A stretch of 64,000 bases of DNA from MFD09286-c1 sp963701015 (GTDB lineage: Bacteria > Bacteroidota > Bacteroidia > Bacteroidales > DTGW01), in the NCBI GenBank assembly GCA_963701015.1, contig OY969556.1, forward strand, positions 3,224,001 to 3,288,000, written 5' to 3'. How positions within the stretch are numbered: the stretch's first letter is position 1; every line of letters starts with the position of its first letter. Positions 34,931 through 44,510 of the stretch are shown here, one piece after another. A program made the position numbers and the translations under genes. Under the pieces are notes generated by a model that saw only the letters and a program-made list of their open reading frames with translations, had not been told where the DNA came from and did no database searches.

Positions 34931-35338
34931 TTACCAGATACCTAAAATATAACCGGATACTGAAAACAACACTACATACATTCCTGCATCTATGGCCAAT
35001 AATTTTAACGAACGGTTTGCGAACAAATAGGTTCCACCCATGGAAGGTAAAATCCATATAACTGAAATAAACAAACCTGTATATAATCCAGTTAATCCGC
35101 CTTTACCCGAAATCAATGCGCTAAGTCCGCTTATAGCAATAAAATGTAAAACTGCAGTTCCTATAAATATTAAAGGTGCATTTATTTTAATTTTAATATT
35201 ATCCGGGTTATTTTCATGTTTCCATGTTTTGCCGAATAAATATGCCGAATGCCAAACAAATCCAATTACAAAGGATATAACAGTTAAAACAATTACCGGA
35301 ATCCAATGAATATTGGAGAGTAAATTATTCAATTCCAT
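34931..35338 (-). CDS. DUF1761 membrane protein
   Basis: The 135-residue protein has four hydrophobic helices. The first carries HWIPVIVLTVISFVIGFVWHSAYLFGKTW, the family's hallmark start, and a GTYLFANRSLKLLAIDAGMYVV segment is near the end. Function is unknown for this family. It stands alone between the HNH gene and the rhodanese gene. An AT dinucleotide run (34908-34919) lies just past its stop. Confidence 0.78.
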   Translation of the reverse strand: MELNNLLSNIHWIPVIVLTVISFVIGFVWHSAYLFGKTWKHENNPDNIKIKINAPLIFIGTAVLHFIAISGLSALISGKGGLTGLYTGLFISVIWILPSMGGTYLFANRSLKLLAIDAGMYVVLFSVSGYILGIW

Positions 35339-35541
35339 AATTTATAAAATTTATTATTGGTTATACAAAAATAACAATATATCCTGAATTGAAAATTGGA
35401 ATTTATAATTAGCTTTTCCACATTTATATCCATCAAATAATAAACAAAACTTATGTGCAGGTTTTATCTTATCCAACCTATCAAATCTCAATAATTCAGG
35501 ATAGTTTCAAAACCGAAGGAATATATTATAAATAATCAAAA

Positions 35542-35862
35542 CTAAGATTGATTTTCATATTTTTTCAAACTTGTCCATCTTCCTCCATTATAAACATCAA
35601 TAAATCCTTTTGATTTAATAATATTTGTTGCAACCCTGCTCCTTGCGCCTGAAGCGCAACAAAATATTATAGGCTTGGTTTTATTAAGTTTTGAAATATT
35701 AACAACTAATTTATCCAAAGGTATATTTTTTGAATATTTCAAATGCCCTGATTGGAACTCCCTGGCTGTGCGAACATCAATAATGGTTGCTCCTTGAGAA
35801 TTTAATTCTCCAAAATCAATATTCGGCTTTATACCAAAAATATTTTTTAATAACTGTAGCAT
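35542..35862 (-). CDS. Single-domain rhodanese
   Basis: The 106-residue protein has the rhodanese fold with DVRTAREFQSGHLKYSKNIPL and the active-site loop CCASGARSRV, whose first or second cysteine would carry the persulfide. It is cytoplasmic, without signal peptide. It may act in sulfur trafficking or cyanide/thiosulfate metabolism. It is transcribed on the minus strand, downstream of the PAS histidine kinase by 156 bases, and may be independent. Confidence 0.87.
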   Translation of the reverse strand: MLQLLKNIFGIKPNIDFGELNSQGATIIDVRTAREFQSGHLKYSKNIPLDKLVVNISKLNKTKPIIFCCASGARSRVATNIIKSKGFIDVYNGGRWTSLKKYENQS

Positions 35863-36018
35863 TTATATAATTTTAATAAGTTTATAACCTAACTATTATA
35901 TTTTTACAACAATAATTTGTAGTATAACTATTATTAATCAATTTTGTTTGCTTTATGTATATCTAAATTTTATTAAAGTAATCGATTTTATTTGGATAAT
36001 ATATGAAATATATTTAGA

Positions 36019-37680
36019 TTATTTGTATAATGGTATAGTAAAACTAAATTTACTTCCTTTTTCTAATTCACTTTCAACCCAAATTTGTCCGTTATTTTTT
36101 TCGACAAATTCTTTGCATAATATTAATCCAAGACCTGTACCTGGTTCATTAGCAGTTCCTAATTTTGATGAATTATTTTTAGATATATCAAATAATTCAT
36201 TTATGTTATTTGAATCTATTCCAACACCATTATCTGATACAGTTATAACGGCATTATAATCACTTATAGCAACATTTATATCTATTTTACCTTTTTGCCT
36301 GGTAAATTTAATTGCATTTGAAACCAAATTCCGAAGAACTGTTTTTATCATTTCCATATCAGCAAATACAATAATTTCATCATTTGATGAATAATTAATT
36401 TCTATTTCTTTGGTATCAGCCAAAAATTTCATAGTGTAAACTGTTGCAGAAATCAATTCCGATATTTTAAATATTATTGGCACAAACGGTAGTTTCCCCG
36501 ATTGGGAGTTAATCCACAACAGTAATTCTTCTAATAAATTGAAAGTATTTTTAGCCGATTTATGAATTTGATTGATATGTTTTTCTATTTTTTCGATATC
36601 GTATTTTCTGATGTTTCGTGATAATAAATCAAGGAATCCGAGTATTGAACTAAATGGACTTTTTAAATCATGTGCAAGAATTGACATGAATTTATCTTTG
36701 TCATTATTAAGCTGTGCAAGTTTAATTTCAGATTGTTTAAGATAGGTTATATCACGCGAAACAGATAAAACTGATTCAATATTGTTTTTACTGTCAAATT
36801 CAGGGAAAAACTTGCAATCTAAGTATTTTATATTTTCTTTATATTCAATAATAAATTGCTCCGATATAGGTTCTTTTAGTTCAAAAACTTTTGCCAGAAT
36901 ATTTTCCCATTTTGCATTTTGCTTTGAATCGAATAAGTTTAAATCTGTTTGTGTTCTCCCAATTATCGTATTTATAGGCAATCCAATGAAATCAATTTTT
37001 GATTTATTTACATATATAATGCGGTTGTTCATGTCAAATCGTGATATATAATCAGCACTGTTCTCTGATAACGATTGAAATTTTCTTTCGTTAGCTTCAG
37101 CCTTAAGTCTTTCATTTGTATAATTGTTATGAACGAACCTAAGTGTTAAATATATAAAAAATGATGAATATATTAAGGCAATCAGGTTGTCAATCCACCG
37201 GTCAGTTTCGGTCGGGAAATTAACAATAATATCAGGCCAGTAAAATTGAATAAGTAAAATGAATATATTTATTGCAATAAAAAATATAATTACATACATT
37301 TTATTTTTCCTGGGAACAATTATTAAACCTAGCACCAATATTGCATATGCAACCATTATATTGGAACCATTAATTCCACCGTTAAAAATCCAAACAACAG
37401 AAATTCCAATAATTCCTAAATATACCAAAGGTGTGATTATAGGTTCATAAACCCTTTTAATTCTGACCAGATAATATATTATAAAAACAATGCAAGATAA
37501 AATCAAGGGTATTAAAATAGCAATATATGAAGTTGTGAGAATTGAATTTATAATTGAACCTAAAATACCAATAAAAACGGCTATGGCGAGTGATGAAACA
37601 ATCAATCGGTTTTCTAACGATAAATTTTCTTCATCTGCAAAAATAAACCTTACTATTTTTTTTACCTTCTTAACTATCAT
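36019..37680 (-). CDS. Membrane PAS-domain histidine kinase
   Basis: The 553-residue protein has about six N-terminal membrane helices (residues 25-190), a PAS domain (about 200-320), HisKA with phospho-His in SILAHDLKSPFSSILGF and a HATPase domain with NLVSNAIKFT, DNGVGID and GTGLGLILCKEFV. The HDLKSP form of the H-box and the absence of a receiver distinguish it from the other two kinases of the window. No response regulator gene is adjacent, so its partner is unlinked. Confidence 0.9.
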   Translation of the reverse strand: MIVKKVKKIVRFIFADEENLSLENRLIVSSLAIAVFIGILGSIINSILTTSYIAILIPLILSCIVFIIYYLVRIKRVYEPIITPLVYLGIIGISVVWIFNGGINGSNIMVAYAILVLGLIIVPRKNKMYVIIFFIAINIFILLIQFYWPDIIVNFPTETDRWIDNLIALIYSSFFIYLTLRFVHNNYTNERLKAEANERKFQSLSENSADYISRFDMNNRIIYVNKSKIDFIGLPINTIIGRTQTDLNLFDSKQNAKWENILAKVFELKEPISEQFIIEYKENIKYLDCKFFPEFDSKNNIESVLSVSRDITYLKQSEIKLAQLNNDKDKFMSILAHDLKSPFSSILGFLDLLSRNIRKYDIEKIEKHINQIHKSAKNTFNLLEELLLWINSQSGKLPFVPIIFKISELISATVYTMKFLADTKEIEINYSSNDEIIVFADMEMIKTVLRNLVSNAIKFTRQKGKIDINVAISDYNAVITVSDNGVGIDSNNINELFDISKNNSSKLGTANEPGTGLGLILCKEFVEKNNGQIWVESELEKGSKFSFTIPLYK

Positions 37681-37896
37681 TTTGTAAAATCGAAAATGTT
37701 AAAATTCAGTATTGCTCGCAGATTTGAAAACTAATGAAGACAATTCAATTTTAAATGAAGTTAATAAAAGAATGAGATTTCTGCAAGTTTCAATTTGAGA
37801 ATGTAATTAAAATTGAAAAATATAAGTTTTAATGGGTTACTTTTTATATACTAAGATTATTAATTAATAGAAAAAGAGGCGCAAATCAATTTTTAT

Positions 37897-38352
37897 ATGA
37901 TTGATAAAGATATAGTTTCAGAAAATTTTGTCAATTCAACCTTTAATGTGAAGAATTCTATCACGAATTTTTTACTATTTATTGCGCTAATTGACGAAAA
38001 TTCAAGTCGACCGAATCAATTTGAAATTGACTTCCTGCTTTCATTTAAAGAGATTTTAAATTTTGAATTGATTTACTCAATTGGTAGTAATAAATCATTG
38101 GAAAATATTGACCAAATGATTGGTAATTTGATCCAGTTAAATGATAATCAAAAAAATATATTGATGACCATTTCTTTTGAATTAATAAATATTGATGATG
38201 AAGCAAATGAAACTGAATTGAAAATGGCTTTATTCCTATTTCATCTGATTGGAATTGATAAAGAAAATTATATAAACGATGCCGTTAATTTATTAAATTT
38301 TATGCCATTAAAATCCTTATCGGAACAAGAGCTTAACAGCATTAAAATTTAA
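37897..38352 (+). CDS. Hypothetical helical protein, possibly TerB-like
   Basis: The 151-residue product is acidic and mostly helical. ITNFLLFIALIDENSSRPNQFEIDFLLSFKEIL and ELINIDDEANETELKMALFLFHLIG look like the paired helix-D-E-loop units of TerB/DjlA N-terminal-type domains, but the match is loose. It has no signal peptide. It is divergent from the PAS kinase gene and is followed by an 812-bp stretch without a recognised gene. Confidence 0.5.
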   Translation: MIDKDIVSENFVNSTFNVKNSITNFLLFIALIDENSSRPNQFEIDFLLSFKEILNFELIYSIGSNKSLENIDQMIGNLIQLNDNQKNILMTISFELINIDDEANETELKMALFLFHLIGIDKENYINDAVNLLNFMPLKSLSEQELNSIKI

Positions 38353-38537
38353 TTCAAAAAATTGATTCCTTTTTAGTTTAAGAAATTAATAGTCTTCCAC
38401 TCCTTTTTATTCACACAATGATACAGCCTACTTACCGAATTTGTCTCAATTGAGTATTACAGCTAAAATAACTCCGTAGTGTAAAGTAAATTAGAACTCG
38501 ATGAAAAAACAAAAAATCATGTTAGTCCTACTTCAAC

Positions 38538-38664
38538 ACATTAACTGTCATCAATTATTTTCAGCATTATTTACCCCAAACCCTAAAGGGTGAAAGCTGA
38601 AAATCAAACTGTTCCCTTTAGGGATTAAGGGTAAAAACAGTTTGGTTTTCGAATCTGTTAATGT
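38538..38664. repeat. 127-bp composite inverted-repeat element
   Basis: Ends ACATTAAC (38538-38545) and GTTAATGT (38657-38664) are perfect inverses. Inside are two adjacent hairpins: TTTTCAGC/GCTGAAAA (38558-38603) and CAAACTGTT/AACAGTTTG (38605-38644), each holding a CCCTAAAGGG-like core. This looks like a small non-autonomous mobile or REP-type element. It lies in the 38353-39164 gap, where only a gene remnant and the susD terminator are otherwise supported. Confidence 0.5.
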
Positions 38665-38778
38665 AGATTTAGTAAAATTGAATTTAATAATTCGTTACAA
38701 TATGCGCAAAATGCCGGATTTAAAATTATGGATGAGAAACCCATAGCAAAGGGATTATCAGCTTTTTTATTGAAATAG
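38662..38778 (+). pseudogene. C-terminal gene remnant next to the inverted-repeat element
   Basis: A 38-codon open stretch ends at TAG and encodes SLQYAQNAGFKIMDEKPIAKGLSAFLLK, which looks like a real protein C-terminus (for example the last strand-helix unit of a methyltransferase-like fold). It has no start codon and no upstream coding extension; the frame begins where the inverted-repeat element ends. It is probably a fragment left by an insertion or deletion. The parent gene cannot be identified. Confidence 0.35.
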
Positions 38779-39098
38779 TATTTTTCTATATTAATGGAAA
38801 TTCTTGTAGAAATAAAGTTAGTGTTTACTGATCTATTATTTTAATTTAGTGATTCTCTTTAGTTAAACTAATATGAATGAATTGGAAATTTCAGTAAATA
38901 TTTTTGATGAATTTGCTGACGACAATTTTATAAAATATATGGGTATGAGCGCACGCAACACATACATTGACAGATTTTGTAGTTTAATTAAAATATGAAA
39001 CCCTATATATAATTAGCTTGTGATCCTGGCATTTATATTAAAAAATTAAACATAAATTTCAAAAAAGTAATTATATATTATTAATGGAAGTAAAATAT

Positions 39099-39133
39099 AA
39101 AAGGTCTTTCAAAACAATTTTGAAGGACCTTTT
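39099..39133 (-). terminator. Terminator of the susC-susD operon
   Basis: AAAAGGTCTTTCAAAA and TTTTGAAGGACCTTTT form a 16-bp stem with one mismatch and a CAA loop. It lies 32 bases after the susD stop on the minus strand. Confidence 0.85.
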
Positions 39134-39164
39134 ATTAATTATTAAATAAATTAATTTATTATAT

Positions 39165-40892
39165 TTATTGCCAACCTGGATATTGAACTAATGCTCCTTG
39201 ACTTAATTGAACTTGGGACAATGGAATTGGCCAAAATTCATGTTTACCTGGAACAAAGTTTACAGTGAAATTTCCTAATGTACCAGCATCAGGAGCTATT
39301 CCATTAATATATTTTGCAGTCAAATTCCATCTTACCAAATCGAAAAATCTATGCGGTTCACAAGCTAATTCAAGCCTTCTTTCGTGAACAACATCTTCAA
39401 ATGTAACTGCAGTCAAGTCTTTTGGGTATCCTGTAACTCCACAATTACGTGCCCTTGTGCGTATCATATTAATATAAGTAAGAGCCGCAGCCATATCAGG
39501 ATTGGGTTTCTTAATAGCTGCTTCTGCAGCAATTAATATAACTTCAGCATATCGAATTAATCTTACATTAAATGGTCCTTCAGTAAATTGGTTATCAATC
39601 CAATATTCACCCCATCCACATTCAAATTTTCGACCAATCATTTGAGATGGAAGATTGCTTAAATCCATAGGATATAAAATATCATGAACATAAATAGAGT
39701 CACCAACACGTCCAACAGTAGTTGCAAATCTAGGATCATCAGTTGCATTTCCTGATGTAGAATTTAAGTTTGTCTCGCGAGTATCGGAATTTTTAAAGGC
39801 ATCTAATAAGTATTGTGTTGGGCAATTGAAACTCCATCCGCCAACAGAAGCCTGAACTCCAGTTGTATTGGTATACCACCTGCATGTTTGATAAACTGTC
39901 ATAACATTGCCACGAGTTATTCCATAACCAAGTTTATCATCAACATTCTGTATTTCGAATATTCCTTCAGAACTATTATCACCATCAGTAGTAAATAACC
40001 ACCTGTAACCATCATATGGTTTCATATTATATCGCCAAGATGAAGTAAAGGTTCCACCGTTTTGACCAACTAAACTATAATCACCTGAATTTATAACAGC
40101 TACTGCATTATCAAATGCCTCCTGATAACGATTCAAACATCCTTTAAATCTTTCATCATTTGGATAATTTTCGGCATAACTTGACTCATATAATAACATA
40201 CGTGCCAAAAGTGATTGAGCAGCTCCTTTAGTTGCTCGACCAATATCAGAAGGAGCCTGATTTTTTCTTTCCGGTAATTTTGTGATAGCATCTTTTAAAT
40301 CCGATTCAATAAGATTGAATACTTCTTTTATAGAATTTCTGGGATTTGAAAAGTCAGACGGTTGAATTACTTTATCTGCAATTGGCACACCACCAAATAC
40401 CTGAACTAAAATAAAATGATACAACGAACGCAAAAATTCCATTTCACCAATACGTTTATTAGCAAATGATTCTGTAATACTATGTGGATAATCTTTTTTA
40501 ACAAGCGGAATTTTTTCCAAAACAGTATTTACTTCACGTAAACCTTTGTAACAATAATCCCATATTTCTTCGGGTGGAGTATTATCAGAAAGTGTGTGTG
40601 TAAACTGATCAAAATGTTGTGCCATTGGGTAATCAGAAAGATTTTGGCCGCCACAATCAACATCATCACAGGGAATAGATCCAATTACTAAATAATAGTC
40701 TTTATCAAATACCTCGCGAGCACACAATTCAGCATACGCAGCAGTAACAGTTGCATCAATTGAAGTCGAGTCAATATAATAAGAAACTTCTGTTGGAGTA
40801 GCGATAGGTTTTAAATCGAGATAATCCTTATTACATCCAGAAAATAATGCAATAAGAATTAATAAGACGAAATTATATTTTATATTTTTCAT
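39165..40892 (-). CDS. SusD/RagB-family glycan-binding lipoprotein
   Basis: The 575-residue protein has a lipoprotein signal (LILIALFSGCNKDYLDLKP) for export to the cell surface, the SusD N-terminal TPR-like helices (LRSLYHFILVQVFGGVPI) and the C-terminal RagB part with RYAEVILIAAEAAIK and ERRLELACEPHRFFDLVRWN. It pairs with the SusC transporter encoded 12 bases upstream to bind and import a glycan. The substrate cannot be read directly; the divergent GH31 gene suggests an alpha-glucan or xyloglucan-type oligosaccharide. Confidence 0.95.
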   Translation of the reverse strand: MKNIKYNFVLLILIALFSGCNKDYLDLKPIATPTEVSYYIDSTSIDATVTAAYAELCAREVFDKDYYLVIGSIPCDDVDCGGQNLSDYPMAQHFDQFTHTLSDNTPPEEIWDYCYKGLREVNTVLEKIPLVKKDYPHSITESFANKRIGEMEFLRSLYHFILVQVFGGVPIADKVIQPSDFSNPRNSIKEVFNLIESDLKDAITKLPERKNQAPSDIGRATKGAAQSLLARMLLYESSYAENYPNDERFKGCLNRYQEAFDNAVAVINSGDYSLVGQNGGTFTSSWRYNMKPYDGYRWLFTTDGDNSSEGIFEIQNVDDKLGYGITRGNVMTVYQTCRWYTNTTGVQASVGGWSFNCPTQYLLDAFKNSDTRETNLNSTSGNATDDPRFATTVGRVGDSIYVHDILYPMDLSNLPSQMIGRKFECGWGEYWIDNQFTEGPFNVRLIRYAEVILIAAEAAIKKPNPDMAAALTYINMIRTRARNCGVTGYPKDLTAVTFEDVVHERRLELACEPHRFFDLVRWNLTAKYINGIAPDAGTLGNFTVNFVPGKHEFWPIPLSQVQLSQGALVQYPGWQ

Positions 40893-40904
40893 AATGAAAT
40901 AATT

Positions 40905-43900
40905 TTAAAATTTAACATTTGCACCAATAGTAAATTGACGAGCTTGTGGATAAGAGGCTTTATCAATTCCTGAATTAAATGGATCAGTCATTGGAAGTTC
41001 GGGGTCCATACCTGAATATTTTGTAAATGTTAATAAATTCTTAGCACCTACAAAAATTTTGAATTCAGCTAATCCAATTTTATTTACCCAATTTTTTGGC
41101 AATGACATCCCAAGTTGGACATTTTTCAAACGCAAATAAGATCCATCTTCAACATAAAAATCAGATATGGTACTAAAATTTTGATTGGCATTCAAATAAT
41201 CTATTCGAGGATATTTAGCATTCGTATTAGCAGGGAGGGATGCAATAACATTACCAGATGCATCCGTAGCAACAACATCGGAAGCTCTATAATGATTATT
41301 TACATAATCTGCACTCCAGTTATAATCACCTGAACTTACAACGCCATAATATTTAGTTGTATTGAATATTTTATTACCAGCAACACCCTGCCAGAAAAGG
41401 CTTAAATCAAACCATCCATATTCAAAATACATATTTACACTAAATAAACTTGAAGGATTTGGATTCCCTAAATTAGTCTGATCAGCAGTCGTCAACTTAC
41501 CATCATTATTAACATCTACCCATTTAAAATCACCAGCTTGAGCGTTTGGTTGCATAAAAGTTGTATCTGTTTTGGCAGGATCAGTAGCATTTTGTTTAGT
41601 TGTATATGTTTGATCGATTATTACTTTTACCCATTTACCATTTTTCTTAACTAATCTTGTTGGATCATTTACCGTAAACATTCTTTCTACTTTATAACCA
41701 TAGAACTCACCAATTTCACCTCCTGTTTGTGTTCTCGTAAAACTTCCTGTCAATCCATTTGAACCGCCACCAAGAATAATAGAATCAGCACCTAAATCTG
41801 TAGCGATACTCTTTACATACGTGTAACTTGCATCAATAGAATATTTTAATTCTCCAATTGCATCTTTCCAACCTAATGTAAATTCCCAACCTTTATTTGT
41901 CATTTTCCCAATATTTGTGATTGGTCGAGGATCCACTCCTGCTGCTTCTTGAAATTGATCTCTTACAGTCCAACCTGCATATGCTGGAATTGTAGTTGGC
42001 CGGAGCATTCCTATATTATATCTTTCAAAATTATCAACACTTAAGTTTAGTTTATTATCAAAGAAATTTACATCAATACCAAAATTTTGGTTTCTAATAT
42101 CTTCCCAATGCACATCTTGATTTGCTAGAACATTAGGTGCCGCACCTAATGTTTCATTAGCAGAATTATCAAAAGAATACTGATTATGTTGAAGGACTGC
42201 TACAGTAGAATAAAATGCATAATCACGAATAGCATTATTACCATTATTACCTAATGCATATCTTAATTTACCAAAAGATAAAAATGGCATATTATTTTTA
42301 AAAAAATCTTCCTCAGAAAATTTCCATCCTGCAGAAAATCCGGGAAAATTTCCATAACGACTATCAGGCCCAAATTTTGAGGAACCATCTCTTCTGAAGT
42401 TACCTTGTAATAAATATTTGCCTTTATAATCAATGCTAATCCTACCCAAATATGACATACCAGTGCTTTTGTATCCACCTCCAGCAACTAATTGAGTACC
42501 TGTTGTAGTTATATCCGTACTCGCATTAAAATATTGCATTTCTGGGTCTTCAGAAAGCAAATCACGACGTGTTCCACTTATATCCATTCCTTCACTTCCA
42601 CCCACTTCATATCCAGCTAATAATGCAAGGTTAAAATTCTCGAGAACTGTTGAATTATATTTAATTAAATTTTGCCAATTGTAGCTCTTATTTTGTTGCA
42701 TATACCTGTAAATTGTAGAGTGACTATTACTTTCACCTGCCCCTGGGCACCATAATAATATGTTGGGGAATATGTATAATTATTGTTATAAGACAGTCCA
42801 CTACTTACTCTTGATTCAAAAGAAAAACCTTTGAAAGGTTCAATAATAGCATAAAATGTAGCTTGCCCTTCATATTTACTGAAAGTTTGATGTAGAAGAT
42901 CAATACCAGCCATAGGATCACCTGTTTGACCATATTGTTTTGGTACAAAATTACCAGTACTATCATATGGTGGCATGTAAGGTAAAACTTGAATAGCTTG
43001 CATAAGTGGTGATGCATATTCATTTTCATATGCCCAATCTTGTAAACCTGATTGTGTCTGTTGATCAAATCCCATTGTTTCTCCTACTTTAAACCAACTT
43101 GTAACTGAAAAATCAGTGTTTAATCGAGCATTAAATTTTTGAAATGATGATGATTTAAAAATTCCATCTTGGTTGATGTAACCCATACTAAAATATGCTT
43201 TTGATTTTTCCGTTCCACCTGAAACATTAAAATTCAAGTTATCCATAGGTGCAACTCTAAACACTAAATCCTGATAGTTATAAGTTGGAGCATTTTGCCA
43301 ATTTGGATATCTAAATGTTGTCAGACCTCTTAATGCTTCCTGTTCTGTATAAGTTTCTTCGTATTGTGTACCCGTAGCCATATTTAGTCTTTTTGGTACA
43401 TCTTGATAACCTTGAAAATAATTAATCTCAACACTTGGTTTACCTGCTTTTCCTTTTTTTGTGGTTACTAATATTACACCATTACCCCCATTTGCACCAT
43501 AAATAGCAGCGGAAGCTCCATCTTTTAAAATTTCAATTGACTCAATATCATTAGCATTAACCGTGTTTTGATTGCCTCCGGGAATGCCATCAATAACCCA
43601 TAACGGATCACCACCATTTAATGAAGAGATACCTCTGATTCGAATTTTAACATTTGATCCAGGTGCGCCAGTTTCTTGTGAAACTTCTACACCTGCTGCT
43701 CTACCCTGTAAAGCGTTTTCAATTCCTGTTGCTGGAACCTTAGTCAAATCATCAGTTTTTACTGATGCAACTGCACCTGTTAAATCACTTTTTTTCTGAA
43801 CACCATATCCAATTACTACGACTTCATTTAGTTCTTTTATGTCTTCTAGCAACTTAGTATCTATATTAGTCTGTTCTCCTATTGGAATTTCCTGACTTAT

Positions 43901-44170
43901 ATATCCAACATAGGTGAAAGTTAATACTGATGTATTTCCGGTTACTTTTATCGAATATTTACCGTTAACATCCGATACTGTAGCAGTCATAGTGCCTTTT
44001 AAAGTAATATTAACACCTGGTAGTGGTAATCCATCTTTATCAGTTACTGTACCTGTAATTGACCTTTCCTGTGCAAATGCATTTATAAAAAATAATAAGA
44101 ATACTAGAATAGTCAGCATTTTTCTGACAAAATACCTATTTGGTATTCTACAATAATTTTTTTGTTTCAT
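40905..44170 (-). pseudogene. SusC/RagA-family TonB-dependent transporter, frameshifted
   Basis: The N-terminal part (44170-42665) has a signal peptide ending AFAQ, a carboxypeptidase-like domain (ITGTVTDKDGLPLPGVNITLKGT), the plug with GYGVQKKSDLTGAVASV and the start of the barrel. The C-terminal part (42701-40905) completes the barrel and ends in a phenylalanine (TIGANVKF). The frames join at about 42740-42743, where one extra G in a G4 run restores YYYGAQGAGESNS. It would import the ligand held by SusD. An assembly error in a homopolymer is as likely as a real mutation. Confidence 0.88.
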
Positions 44171-44510
44171 AAAAGTTATTTGTTTAGTTAGTTAATGAGA
44201 ATAAATCATAGTTTTAATTTATAAATCCAAATATTATAAAATTAATACTTAATTTACGTTAGCAATTTTAACATTTTTTTTGATATTTAAGTGTTTATTT
44301 TACACGTTAAATTAAAATATAATCTATGATTTTAATTTAATTTAATTTATTTTTTAACATACATCTAAGTGTATTTTCAATTGAAAAATTTCCTAATTTT
44401 AACATTAAAGAGAATTAAAATTCAAAAACTAATTTGGATTTTTAATTTTAATAATTTTGTATTTAAACATAATTAAAATTGTTTCCATAATTCTTTTAAA
44501 ATCAATAAAT

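Noticed and set aside
38501..38593. 30-codon open frame running into the composite inverted-repeat element
   Set aside because: Ends inside the repeat hairpin and has no coding signature; most likely chance.
38873..38998. 41-codon open frame starting MNELEISVNIFDEFADDN
   Set aside because: Short, no recognised family, no promoter or conserved context; may be a gene fragment, but support is too thin to annotate as a gene.
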